NCBI RefSeq assembly: GCF_009905435.1
Contig: NZ_JAAAMT010000021.1
Span: forward strand, 1 to 64,000
DNA: 64,000 nucleotides
Source of the DNA: Pseudomonas sp. R5(2019)
GTDB taxonomy: Bacteria > Pseudomonadota > Gammaproteobacteria > Pseudomonadales > Pseudomonadaceae
Direction of reading: 5' to 3'
A program made the translations under genes and the position numbers. Under the pieces are notes generated by a model. That model searched no databases. It saw only the letters and a list, made by a program, of their open reading frames with translations, and had not been told where the DNA came from. Of the stretch, positions 1-8,516 are shown one piece after another. Position 1 is the first letter of the stretch; every line of letters begins with the position of its first letter.

Positions 1-22
1 TACGTCGAATGATGGAGCTGAT

Positions 23-44
23 GGCCTGAATAAGGCCTTTTTTT
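23..44 (+). terminator. Rho-independent terminator of a gene left of the window
   Basis: A GGCCT / AGGCC stem with a five-base loop is followed by seven T residues. It would end a plus-strand gene outside the window; a TGA at 10-12 could be that gene's stop codon, but too little sequence is present to tell. From 45 to 192 no gene is visible. Confidence 0.6.
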
Positions 45-192
45 CCTGTTGCGTACTCAGAAATGCCCCGAACAGGTCGAGGCATTTGTTTGTTCAGGCG
101 GTCACAGTTGGTTTTCACACAGTCTGTACAGGGGTTGTGCTGGATTCAGCCCATATCTTCCCAAGATCCCAACACAGTAAGCGTTAGCCGTC

Positions 193-1533
193 TCATGTAG
201 TGGGCACCGCCGCATTAGGCTTGTTAGTTTGCTCTCCCACCTCATCCAGCGATATCCGCGAAGTCTCCGGCAACGCCAGCCCCCCGGCCAGCGCCAACAA
301 CGAAATCCCCATCAGGTAAAACGCCGGCGACAGGTTGCTACCAGTCTGGCTGATTAACCAGGTGGCCAGCAGCGGGGCGGTGCCGCCGAAGATTGTGTAG
401 GCCATGTTGTAGGTGATGGCCGAAGCGGTATAGCGGGTGCGAGTCGGAAAGGTCTCCGACAGCAGTGCCGCCGTGACCACCCCGCACAGCACCGCGCCGG
501 TCGCCAGCATCATCACGCCCAGCACTGATGCTAGGAACGAGCCGGAGCTGGCGAGCAGGAACGCCGGGACCACGCCAACCAGCAACAGCACGCAGGCAGT
601 TCCCACCGTCGCACGCCGTCCGACCTTGTCAGAAAAAGCACCGGCCACCGGGCACAGGGCCGCGGCGAACACCAGTGCAATCACCGAGACCAGCAATGCG
701 GTCGCTCGGCTCAGGCCGCCTGCCACTTGCAGGTAGGTCGCAAAGTAGGTGGTGAACATATAGAACGACAGCGCCGTCAGCGACACGAACGCGCCCAGGC
801 AGCAGATCGCCGCGCCGTGGTTGCGCAGGGTTTCACGCAGTGGCGAGTGAGCCACTTCGTGTTGCTCGGTCACGGTTTGAAACGCAGGGGTCTCATCCAA
901 CCGCCAGCGCAGGTACAGGCCAACGATGCCCAGCGGCGCCGCGATCAGGAACGGCAGCCGCCAGCCCCAACTGCTCATGGCTTCGCTAGACAGGCTCGCC
1001 TCCAGCGTGTAGGCCACCACCGCTGCACTGGCAAAAGCGGTGAAGGTCGACACGGGCACAAAACTGCCGTACCAGGCTCTTTTGTTGCGCGGCGCATGCT
1101 CCATCAGATACGCGCAGGCGCCGGCATATTCGCCGCCCGCGGAAAACCCTTGCGCGCAGCGAATCAGCGTCAGCAACAGCGGCGCCAGCAAACCGATGCT
1201 GGCATACGTGGGCAACATCCCGATCAGGGTCGTGGCGGCGGCCATCAACAGGATCGTCGCGGCCAGCGTGCGCTTGCGTCCGATGCGGTCCCCGAGCATC
1301 CCGAAGAAGATCCCGCCCAGCGGCCGGAAGGCAAATGCCACGGCGAACACCGCGAAGGTTTTCAGCAGCGCCGCACCGCTGTCGTCACTGGGGAAGAACT
1401 GCTGGGCGATGGTGGTGGCCAAAAAGCCGTAGACCGCAAAGTCGAACCACTCCACGAAGTTGCCGATGGCAGCGGCGCAGATGACTTTGCGTAGGGTGGC
1501 GGGATCGACCTGTTCCGTATGGTTGCTTGTCAT
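193..1533 (-). CDS. MFS transporter, metabolite:H+ symporter (MHS) family
   Basis: The 446-residue product is an inner-membrane secondary transporter of the MHS branch of the major facilitator superfamily (ProP, CitA, ShiA relatives), which import organic acids, osmolytes or shikimate with protons. Visible marks are the N-terminal GNFVEWFDFAVYG motif typical of MHS members, the DRIGRK loop between helices 2 and 3, and about twelve hydrophobic segments. The length is normal. The ATG at 1533 is preceded by GAGG at a good distance. The gene stands alone; behind its start lies decayed DNA, so no substrate can be read from context. Family assignment is firm; the substrate is unknown. Confidence 0.85.
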   Translation of the reverse strand: MTSNHTEQVDPATLRKVICAAAIGNFVEWFDFAVYGFLATTIAQQFFPSDDSGAALLKTFAVFAVAFAFRPLGGIFFGMLGDRIGRKRTLAATILLMAAATTLIGMLPTYASIGLLAPLLLTLIRCAQGFSAGGEYAGACAYLMEHAPRNKRAWYGSFVPVSTFTAFASAAVVAYTLEASLSSEAMSSWGWRLPFLIAAPLGIVGLYLRWRLDETPAFQTVTEQHEVAHSPLRETLRNHGAAICCLGAFVSLTALSFYMFTTYFATYLQVAGGLSRATALLVSVIALVFAAALCPVAGAFSDKVGRRATVGTACVLLLVGVVPAFLLASSGSFLASVLGVMMLATGAVLCGVVTAALLSETFPTRTRYTASAITYNMAYTIFGGTAPLLATWLISQTGSNLSPAFYLMGISLLALAGGLALPETSRISLDEVGEQTNKPNAAVPTT

Positions 1534-1712
1534 AGTGACCTCGATGCGCGCTTCAATGAACGATGGCTCATTATCAGCAAGCTACCGAAACGGGAATGTC
1601 GAGGAGCGGCATCGGCGTAGTCAGGGCCGTAGTGGCAGGGCGAAGATATGGGGCTATGATCGAGGGCCGACTTGGGGGCCGCACAGCAACGGTCACTCGC
1701 CGGAAAAGCGCT

Positions 1713-1826
1713 CGCCTGGCGCATGCGTGCCAGCTGCTCATCAGTGCGGCGCATAGCAGCCAGTGTGGCCGCCTGCACTTCAAGCCCCATGCGCAGTTCC
1801 AGAATGCTCCTGATACTGGGTTGAAT
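1713..1826 (-). pseudogene. Remnant of a GntR-family (FCD domain) regulator
   Basis: One minus-strand frame reads a stretch ending ELRMGLEVQAATLAAMRRTD and continuing EQLARMRQA. This matches the first helices of the FCD ligand-binding domain of FadR/VanR-type GntR regulators, where a pattern like ELRxxLExxAAxLAAxRxTxEQLxxL is usual. Neither the winged-helix DNA-binding part nor the rest of the FCD domain can be found in the same frame on either side, so this is a fragment of about 38 codons. It lies just upstream of the MFS gene and may be what is left of its regulator. The assignment rests on pattern resemblance only. Confidence 0.45.
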
Positions 1827-2037
1827 GCATTAAAAAACAATGGCTTGCGTTGATCTCAACTCTTTTTTAGTAGGTATTACTGTGTTGCGGCATAAACAAA
1901 ATGTTTTATGGCTGCCGATCGGTGTGGGCAAGGTACTAGTTCGCTGTAAGTAGTTGCTTACGCAAAAAGTAATAACTTCTTAGATTGATGTTGCGTAATC
2001 TAACCGCTCTTGCCCACGTCTGAAAAGGAAGGAAAAC

Positions 2038-2130
2038 ATGGAGCGCTACATTTGTTCGACGGAGTACAAAAAATATCGGCGGGTTCCGTTGCATTCAAAA
2101 AAGCGCTGGTATAGTCTCGGGTCCGCTTGA
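2038..2130 (+). CDS. Possible 30-residue peptide gene
   Basis: A 31-codon ORF starts at an ATG preceded by a strong Shine-Dalgarno stretch (AAGGAAGG, five bases before the ATG). The predicted peptide is basic and rich in tyrosine, with a single cysteine (starts MERYICSTEYKKYRR). The surrounding DNA is clearly more AT-rich than the neighbours. The next ORF, a broken aminoacyl-tRNA-synthetase-like gene, starts 46 bases downstream, so the two could have been one transcript. No family is recognised. The good ribosome-binding site is the main support; it may be a leader peptide, a precursor peptide or chance. Confidence 0.35.
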   Translation: MERYICSTEYKKYRRVPLHSKKRWYSLGSA

Positions 2131-2175
2131 AACTAAACCATCGGATTGGTGTCTCGCTTATAAAAGGACTTTATT

Positions 2176-2615
2176 TTGGCGTCAAAATTCATTGTGCCCA
2201 TTACGCCTCCCACTCCCAATGGGGATCTTCACCTCGGGCACTTGTCGGGTCCTTTTCTCGCAGCGGATGTTATGCAGCGAGTCCTCAGGCAGCGCGGGCA
2301 CGATGTGCTGTTTGTCAGTTACAGTGATGATTATCAAAGTTACCTCCCACGTAAAGCTAATGCGTTGCTGCGTCAGTCGTTTTAGTATGGGCGACTCATG
2401 CGCAGGGCTATGCAATTGTCGTTGGAGCTGGCGGATATTCATCTCGATTATTTTATGCAGGCGGCAAATAACTCGGCTTATAAACAGGCCGGCGAGCATT
2501 ATGCCAATTTGATTGGCCAACAAATAAGGTTGCTACCATACAAGACATTTCATTGTTCGCAGTGTGATCTCTACGGTTACGAAGGGTTTGGTCGAACCTC
2601 GTGCAATGGGTGCGG
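2176..2615 (+). pseudogene. Class I aminoacyl-tRNA-synthetase-like protein (MetRS type), broken
   Basis: The reading frame begins at TTG 2176 (AAAGGA seven bases before). It shows the class I nucleotide-binding signature as PPTPNGDLHLGHLSGP, which is the HIGH motif of MetRS-like ligases. An in-frame TAG at 2383-2385 stops it after 69 residues; the same frame then continues with MetRS-like sequence (ELADIHLDYFMQAANN) and a zinc-knuckle start with CSQC and CNGC pairs. After about 2610 the similarity ends and another gene's tail follows in a different frame. So it carries both a nonsense codon and a truncation. Intact relatives are stand-alone MetRS-like ligases of unclear role. Confidence 0.65.
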
Positions 2616-2944
2616 TACTCGCGGAGGGCTTTCCGTTGGATGCCGCAACGTTGGCCTGGTTCGCTCAGCATTGGGCACCTTGGTGCATGGCCGAGCATTT
2701 CGACCCTTTGAGCGACGACTTTTCCTTCGTAGCACTACCACCGTGTGAACTGCATAGCGCAGGCCACGATGTATGGCGCGACGAGGCACAGGCTTTTGTC
2801 GAACAGGCTACCCGACATAATGCGCCGGTCAATCACCATTTTCATGGCGACCTTCCCCACGACTTTTGCCTCTATTCGGGCAAGTTGGGCAGTGCGCAAC
2901 GTGGCGTTGCGAAAATCGCGGCGACTTTAGCTTTTTCACTCTGA
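2612..2944 (+). pseudogene. 3' fragment of an alpha/beta hydrolase (acetyl-esterase type)
   Basis: From about 2612 a different frame encodes the C-terminal part of an alpha/beta-hydrolase fold-3 esterase. Visible are LDAATLAWFAQHWAP, an aspartate-containing strand (GHDVWRDEAQAF, where the family has the acid residue in DxLRDE) and, near the end, PHDF in place of the usual catalytic IHGF histidine region. The nucleophile elbow (GDSAGG) and oxyanion HGGG motif are missing, so the fragment cannot be an active enzyme. It is joined to the tRNA-synthetase remnant by a deletion and ends 14 bases before the rhodanese gene. Confidence 0.55.
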
Positions 2945-2958
2945 GAGAGGACACTGTA

Positions 2959-3354
2959 ATGAGTGTTGATCAACTGGCCTACTACCAAAAAAAACTCAGC
3001 TATGAAACCGACAGCTGGGACCTCTACCTAGCGCTGAAGGACGGTGCCGGCGTGGTGGTCGTCGACGGGCGCAGTGCCCAGGTTTACGAGCGCCAACATA
3101 TTCCTGGCGCGATCAATCTTCCCCATAAGGCACTGTGCTTCAACACCACCGTGGGGCTGGATAAGTCCAAGGTTTATGTGACCTATTGCGATGGGATCGG
3201 TTGCAACGCATCGACCAAGACGGCGTTGAAATTGCTGACGCTAGGTTTTCAGGTAAAGGAGCTGCTTGGCGGCCTAGACTGGTGGATACGTGACGGGTAC
3301 GCCACCGAAGGTAGCGAGGGCAAGGACGGAACGCCCATCGTCTGCGGCTGTTAA
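2959..3354 (+). CDS. Rhodanese-domain protein (single-domain sulfurtransferase)
   Basis: A 131-residue cytoplasmic protein consisting of one rhodanese domain. The pattern VVVVDGRSAQVYERQHIPGA near residues 33-52 and the active-site loop YCDGIGCNAS near residues 77-86, whose cysteine would carry a persulfide, are plain. The ATG at 2959 is chosen because AGAGAGG precedes it; the frame stays open upstream but lies over the hydrolase fragment there. It follows the broken hydrolase by 14 bases and probably was the last gene of that old operon. It looks intact. Sulfur acceptor unknown. Confidence 0.8.
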   Translation: MSVDQLAYYQKKLSYETDSWDLYLALKDGAGVVVVDGRSAQVYERQHIPGAINLPHKALCFNTTVGLDKSKVYVTYCDGIGCNASTKTALKLLTLGFQVKELLGGLDWWIRDGYATEGSEGKDGTPIVCGC

Positions 3355-3577
3355 CCATCTGATGGACCGCCGCTGAGCATGCGGCCCTTTTCGATGATGA
3401 ACTCATGAAAGGGTCGCTATTCACGGCCGAATGGCAATGCCTGTTGACGAAAACTCGGACGGTGGTGTCGTCGTTGTAATTGCTTTGCCGTCCGCAGATC
3501 ACCAGGTGTTTGATGGCACCTGAATCTAATCACCTGTTCGCGGGCAAGCCCACGAATGGCTCTTGTCACGCTATCAA

Positions 3578-4840
3578 TTACAACGCCAGCGTATAGCCCA
3601 GAATCACGCGGTTTTCATTGGCGTCGGTGGTCAGCCCGTTGCCGGAACGGAACGTCGCATTGCGCAGGCGCACGTTGAAGCCCTTCATGAAACCCTGCTG
3701 GAAGGTGTAGACCAGGTCGGTGTCGCGTTCCCATTCGCTGCCGTCTTGCACCGCGGCGGTGTTGATATGGCTGCCGCTGACGTAGCGAGTCATGAAGGTC
3801 AGGCCGGGAATTCCCAGTGCGGCGACGTCATAGTCGTAGCGCGCCTGCCAGGCGTCGGTCTCGGCCTTGGTGAAGACGTTGAAGGTCACCAGGTTGACGG
3901 AGTAGGGGTCCAGGCCGGGGTAGGCAAAGTCGCCGTCACCCGAAAGGTTCTGGTAGCCGACGCCGAATTTGTGTGGGCCGATGCCTACGGTGAGCATGCC
4001 GTTGAAGAAGCGGTTGTCGATCCGCCCGCCATCGACTCGTGCGGCGCTACGGAAACGGTGATCACCGCTTTCGGAGGTGTCGAAATAACGCAGGTCGGTC
4101 TTCAGCGACACACCCTGGCCCAGTGCTGCGGTATTGACCAGGCCAACGAAGTGCTGATGATAGATGTCTTGCATCTGCGCATAGTAGTAACTGAGCGCCA
4201 GCGCCGGGTTGATTGCGTAGCTGCCGCCGGCCAGGTCCAGGTGCGAACTGCGCACGCCACCGTAGTTCATCTCATCGTTGCTCGAGGAGTCGCGCAGGTT
4301 GATTTTCTCCAGGCGCGCGGCGTTGAAGGTCAGGCCGGCGATGTCTTGTGAGGTGAGCAGGCTACCCGCGTAAGTGGATGACAGCAGCCGCACGTCGTTG
4401 TAGGAGGCCACCGGCAGCTGGGGTTACAGGGTGCCGAGTTTGAGCACGCTTTTGGACACCCGCAGCTTGGCGGTCAGGCCCAGTTCGCTGTAGGTGTCTT
4501 CGGGCTCCAGGCTTTGGGCGCCGAAGGCCAGCAAGCCAGTGTTGCGGCGGTCCCTGCTCGAATCGAGCTTGATGGCGGTCTGGCCGATGGCGTCGACGCC
4601 AACGCCCACGGTGCCTTCGGTGAAGCCCGACTCATAGCGCAAGGTGAAGCCCTGGGCCCATTCCTCGGCCTTGGACTGGGGCGCGCTGTGTTGGCGGAAG
4701 TCGCGATTGATGTACATGTTGCGAGCTTCAATGCTGGCTTTGCTGTCGTTCAAAAAGACGGCGTGTGCAGCGCCACTCAAGGTACAGGTGCCAGCGAGCA
4801 GGCAGGTCAGTGCCGGAAGGGTGCTTGGGTGCCTTGTCAT
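3578..4840 (-). pseudogene. OprD-family outer-membrane porin interrupted by one stop codon
   Basis: The complete frame would give about 420 residues, the normal size of OprD/Opd porins for uptake of small organic acids or amino acids. Visible: a signal peptide ending GAAHA, the N-terminal ARNMYINRDFR region, and the C-terminal strand VILGYTLAL. A single in-frame TAA at 4424-4426 splits it after 138 residues; the frame then continues with PQLPVASYNDVRLL, where the family has LGTLxPxLPV...YNDxRLL, so one codon (probably CAA or CAG) was changed and nothing else is lost. A Shine-Dalgarno GGAGA precedes the ATG. It is divergent from the TRAP genes, whose first gene is also damaged. A sequencing error cannot be excluded. 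Confidence 0.85.
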
Positions 4841-4866
4841 TATTTTTATCTCCAGGGCTGTGTTGA

Positions 4867-5853
4867 AGGCCGACCTGCGCTGTCTCGGCCCACGCCGACA
4901 CCATCACCCTGAAAGTCGCTCATTTCCTGCCGTCCACCTCCAACGCCCAGGTCAACATCATCGAGCCGTGGTGCGAACAGCTGCGCCTGGAGTCCAACGA
5001 CCGGATCAAATGCCAGCTTTACCCATCGATGCAGCTGGGCGGCACGCCGGCCAAGCTCGCCGACATGGCGCGCAATGGCGTGGCCGACATCGTCTGGACG
5101 GCGCCGGCGTATTCGGCCGGTAAATTCCCGCGTGTCGAAGCGCTGGAGCTGCCGTTCGTGCTGCCCTACGGCGGCAAGGCCGGCAACGCAATCATCTGGG
5201 ATTTCTACCAGCAGTACGCCAAGGACGACTTCAACGGCTACAAGGTGCTGGTGGTGCACGGCGACGGCGGCATGAACCTGCACACCCGTGGCAAGCCGGT
5301 GCAAAGCGGGGCGGACCTGGCCGGGCTCAAGCTGCGGGCGTCCAGCCGTACAGCGGCGAAAACCCTCGAAAGCCTAGGCGCGACGCCAGTCAGCATGCCG
5401 CCGGCGCAAATGACCGAAGCCATTTCCAAAGGCGTGGTCGATGGCGCCTTGGCAGCCTGGGAAGTGGTGCCGGCGACCAAGCTCGATGAAGTGACCCAGT
5501 ACCACAGCGTCACCCCGCAAGGTCAGCCGGCCTTCGGCTACACCGTGCTGGCAATGCTGATGAACCAGCGCAAATTCGACAGCCTGCCGGCCGACCTGCA
5601 GGCGATTATCGAGCGCAACAGCGGCAAGGCGCTGTCCGAACGCTTCGCCACGGCGTGGGATAAAGCCACCGACAGCGCCCTGAGCGCAAGCCCGACTGCC
5701 TCCCTGGTCAGCATCGACAGCAATGCCTATGCGCTGATGGAGAAATCCTCTGCCAGCGCCGTGCAGCAATGGGTCGAAGAAGCAGACAAGAAAGGCCTGG
5801 ACGGCAAGGCGCTGGTTGACGGCGTGCGCGCCCTCGCTGGCACGGGGCAGTAA
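4867..5853 (+). pseudogene. dctP: TRAP transporter solute-binding protein DctP, start and signal peptide lost
   Basis: Residues from ITLKVAHFLPSTSNAQ to the stop form a complete mature DctP periplasmic binding protein (about 323 residues) with the usual middle region (LKLRASSRTAAKTLESLGATP) including the arginine that normally binds the substrate carboxylate. Upstream the frame only gives the end of a signal peptide (CAVSAHA) and then hits TGA at 4864-4866; no start codon with a hydrophobic segment exists between it and the oprD start at 4840. So a deletion has removed the promoter, start and signal sequence. An internal ATG at 5029 could only give a cytoplasmic fragment. dctQ and dctM follow at once. 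Confidence 0.8.
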
Positions 5854-5858
5854 TCGGG

Positions 5859-6389
5859 ATGAAGGAATCACTGGATTTCTCATTCGAGTTGCACGCCCAT
5901 CAGGGCCGGGCGCGGTTTGCCCTGCTGCAAGTCACCCTGGGGTTCGCTCTGGGCGGCGGGCTGATCCTGCTCGGGCTGGTGGCGATGTCGATCGTCTCGA
6001 TTGTCGGCCGCAAGCTGTTTTCCATGCCGGTGCGCGGCGACATGGAACTCATGGAGGTGGGCGCCTCGGTGGCGATCGCTGCGTTCCTGCCCTTGTGCGA
6101 GCTGCGCGGCACGCATATCAAGGTTGATGCGCTGACCGGCTGGCTGCCTCAGGGCATTCGCACCGGGCTCGATGGCATCGCTCATGTGCTGTGCTGTGCG
6201 GTGGCCTGGATCCTGGCCTGGCGCACCAGTCTGCAGATGGTCGATAACCATGCGTTCGGCGATGCCACGACGCTGCTGTCCATCCCGCTGTGGATTCCAC
6301 TGATGCTGATTGTGCCGAGCCTTGTGTTGTTGGGGATGTGCGCATTGGCGCGGGCGTATGAGGTGTTGGGCCTGGGAGGTCGGTCATGA
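5859..6389 (+). CDS. dctQ: TRAP transporter small permease DctQ
   Basis: The 176-residue inner-membrane protein shows the four hydrophobic segments of DctQ-type small TRAP subunits and the conserved GDMELMEVG region near residues 56-64. It starts five bases after the dctP stop and its TGA overlaps the dctM ATG (ATGA), so the three form one operon. DctQ bridges the binding protein and the large permease in sodium-driven uptake of organic acids. The gene is intact, but with a DctP that cannot be exported the system is probably not functional unless another binding protein serves it. Confidence 0.88.
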   Translation: MKESLDFSFELHAHQGRARFALLQVTLGFALGGGLILLGLVAMSIVSIVGRKLFSMPVRGDMELMEVGASVAIAAFLPLCELRGTHIKVDALTGWLPQGIRTGLDGIAHVLCCAVAWILAWRTSLQMVDNHAFGDATTLLSIPLWIPLMLIVPSLVLLGMCALARAYEVLGLGGRS

Positions 6390-7708
6390 GCGGTTTGTCG
6401 TTGGGTTTGATTGCACTGGCCCTCACCATGAGCTTGTTGCTGCTGCGAGTGCATATCGGCATCACCATGATGGTGGGCGGAGCGGCGTGTTTCTGGGCGG
6501 TGAACAATGGGGACCTGTCGTCGCTGCTGTTTACCCTCAATGACCTGGCCTACTCGCGGCTGTCCAACTACGACCTGGCGGTGATCCCGCTGTTCGTGAT
6601 GATGGGCCAGTTCGCGACCCATGGCGGCCTGTCCCGGGCGATCTTCCGCTGCGCCTCGAGCTTTATCGGGCATTGGAAGGGCGGTATGGGCATGTCGGCT
6701 ATTGGTGCCTGTGCAGGCTTTGGCGCCATCTGCGGTTCGTCACTGGCCACGGCCGCGACCATGAGCCATGTGGCGCTGCCGGAGCTGCGCCGGCATAACT
6801 ACTCGGGTCGGTTGGCCACGGCCACCGTGGCGGCGGGCGGCACCCTCGGGATTCTGATCCCGCCATCGGTGCCGCTGATCATCTATGCGGTGCTGACCCA
6901 GGAATCCATTGCCAAGTTGTTTATGGCCGCTATTGTGCCGGGCGTCATTGCGATCATCGGCTACATGATCGTGCTGCGTATCATGGTCGCGCGTGACCAA
7001 ACCCAGTCCACCGTATCGCCCAAGGCCTCGGTGGCGGAGCGGCTCAAGGCGCTGATCAATGTCACCCCGGTGATCGGGGTGTTCCTGGTGGTGATCGTCG
7101 GCATTTACGGCGGCTGGGCCAATCCGACCGAAGCGGCGTCGCTGGGGGCGGCGGCCTGTGGCGTGCTGGCGGTAGTACAGGGTGGCATGCGCTGGTCGGG
7201 TATTCGCCTGAGCTTGCTGGGCACGGCAGAAACCTCGGCGATGATCTTCCTGGTGTTGCTGGGCGCCGACCTGCTCAACTCAGGCCTGGCCCTGACACAG
7301 ATGCCCAGCGAGCTGGCAGCGTGGGTGATCGGCAGCGGGCTGGCGCCGATGCTGGTGTTGATCATCATCCTGGGGCTGTACTTGCTGCTCGGATGCGTGA
7401 TGGATTCGCTGGCAATGATCTTGCTGACCATCCCGATTTTCTACCCGATGATCATGGGCCTGGATTTCTTTGGGCTGAGCGAGACAGACAAGTCGATCTG
7501 GTTCGGGATTCTGGCCTTGATGGTGGTGGAGATCGGGCTCATTCATCCGCCACTGGGTATGAACCTGTTTATCGTCCAGCGCACGGCCAGGGATGTGCCG
7601 TACAGCGAGACCGCCATCGAAATCGTGCCGTTCCTGTGTTCGGACCTGATGCGGATCGTGTTGCTGGTGGCCTTCCCGGGGCTGAGCCTCTGGTTGCTGA
7701 GTTTTTGA
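6386..7708 (+). CDS. dctM: TRAP transporter large permease DctM
   Basis: A 440-residue polytopic membrane protein of the DctM family, the sodium-coupled channel-forming subunit. It has about twelve hydrophobic segments and the family patterns FGAICGSSLATAATM (near residues 113-127), GGTLGILIPPSVPLIIYA (150-167) and, at the end, IGLIHPPLGMNLFIVQ (about 377-392). The length is normal. The start overlaps the dctQ stop. It looks intact, without frame damage, in contrast to dctP and the divergent oprD. Confidence 0.9.
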   Translation: MSGLSLGLIALALTMSLLLLRVHIGITMMVGGAACFWAVNNGDLSSLLFTLNDLAYSRLSNYDLAVIPLFVMMGQFATHGGLSRAIFRCASSFIGHWKGGMGMSAIGACAGFGAICGSSLATAATMSHVALPELRRHNYSGRLATATVAAGGTLGILIPPSVPLIIYAVLTQESIAKLFMAAIVPGVIAIIGYMIVLRIMVARDQTQSTVSPKASVAERLKALINVTPVIGVFLVVIVGIYGGWANPTEAASLGAAACGVLAVVQGGMRWSGIRLSLLGTAETSAMIFLVLLGADLLNSGLALTQMPSELAAWVIGSGLAPMLVLIIILGLYLLLGCVMDSLAMILLTIPIFYPMIMGLDFFGLSETDKSIWFGILALMVVEIGLIHPPLGMNLFIVQRTARDVPYSETAIEIVPFLCSDLMRIVLLVAFPGLSLWLLSF

Positions 7709-7711
7709 AGA

Positions 7712-7738
7712 CAGGTCCTGAAAGTGGGGACCCTGTGG
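7712..7738 (+). terminator. Hairpin after dctM
   Basis: Four bases after the dctM stop, ACAGG-TCC and GGA-CCCTGT can pair around a short loop with one bulge. There is no strong T run, so it may be a transcript-stabilising hairpin rather than a full terminator. Confidence 0.35.
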
Positions 7739-7784
7739 GAGATTTCATGTTCGCAGGCACTCCCCGAAGCTGAGCCGTACGTCT

Positions 7785-7902
7785 GTAGAAGCATGGCTTG
7801 CCAGCGATAGGCGCACCGTGGTGTATCAGGTACGCCGCCTCGCGGGCAAGCCCGGCTTCCTACCTTGTCGACAATGTGGGAGCAGAGCTTGCTAGCGATG
7901 AG
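7785..7902. repeat. REP-type palindromic repeats (three units, diverged)
   Basis: Three diverged REP units lie between dctM and the FKBP gene: one starting GTAGAAGCATGGCTTGCCAG, an inverted one ending AAGCCCGGCTTCCTAC, and one starting GTGGGAGCAGAGCTTGCTAG. The intergenic stretch 7709-7989 holds nothing else that I can see. Confidence 0.7.
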
Positions 7903-7989
7903 GCCAGCACAAGCGACAAAAACCTTGCCGGGGTAGGCGCGGCGTCCCGAAGCGCATAAGCCTCTTTCGGCTAACCCTGAATGACTTGC

Positions 7990-8331
7990 TTAATCCTCCC
8001 GCGTCAGCACTTCCAGCAATTCAATCTCGAAAATCAGGTTCGAGTGCGGCTTGATATGCGCGCCCATCGACCTCTCGCCATAGCCTAGATGCGCTGGCAC
8101 GAAGAGTTTGCGCTTGCCGCCAACTTTCATGCCCATCAGGCCCTGGTCCCAGCCCTTGATGACCCGGCCGGTGCCGATCACGCACTGAAAGGGTTTGCCA
8201 CGTTCGAAGGACGAGTCGAATACCGTGCCGTCTTCCAGCCAGCCGGTGTATTGGGTGGTGATCAGCGCGCCTTTGACGACAGCCTTGCCGTCACCGATGA
8301 CGAGGTCGGTGAGGGTCAGTTCGGTGTTCAT
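7990..8331 (-). CDS. FKBP-type peptidyl-prolyl cis-trans isomerase
   Basis: The 113-residue product is a single FKBP domain without signal peptide, so a cytoplasmic folding catalyst. Visible are the FKBP hallmarks YTGWLEDGTVFDSSFERG, the VIKGWDQGLMGMKVGGKR stretch that builds the active site, and the end PHSNLIFEIELLEV. The ATG at 8331 with GAGG upstream is preferred to an in-frame start 30 bases earlier, which would add residues unlike the family and has no ribosome-binding site. It stands alone between REP units and the divergent DUF1624 gene. Confidence 0.9.
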   Translation of the reverse strand: MNTELTLTDLVIGDGKAVVKGALITTQYTGWLEDGTVFDSSFERGKPFQCVIGTGRVIKGWDQGLMGMKVGGKRKLFVPAHLGYGERSMGAHIKPHSNLIFEIELLEVLTRED

Positions 8332-8467
8332 GGTAAACCTCGAAGAATTTTCAGGCGGCAAGTGTGAAGTGCTTGATCGGCAGCTTCAAGCCGGACACCG
8401 CAAAGGCACGTGATAGAGCGTTTGGTTACAATTGGAAACATCGGCGCGGCGTGTTGAAATGAATTGT

Positions 8468-8473
8468 TATAAT
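8468..8473 (+). promoter_or_regulatory. -10 element (TATAAT) of the DUF1624 gene
   Basis: A perfect TATAAT lies 44 bases before the ATG at 8517 and overlaps an earlier in-frame ATG at 8472, which is therefore unlikely to be the start. No convincing -35 was found at standard distance. Confidence 0.4.
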
Positions 8474-8516
8474 GTACCATATGCCCTTTCGATCATCACC
8501 TGACGGCAATGGAACC

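Noticed and set aside
727..1494. 255-codon plus-strand ORF opposite the MFS gene
   Set aside because: It is the mirror frame of a clear transporter gene, rich in R, Q, G and H as expected for antisense frames in GC-rich DNA, and has no ribosome-binding site or family.
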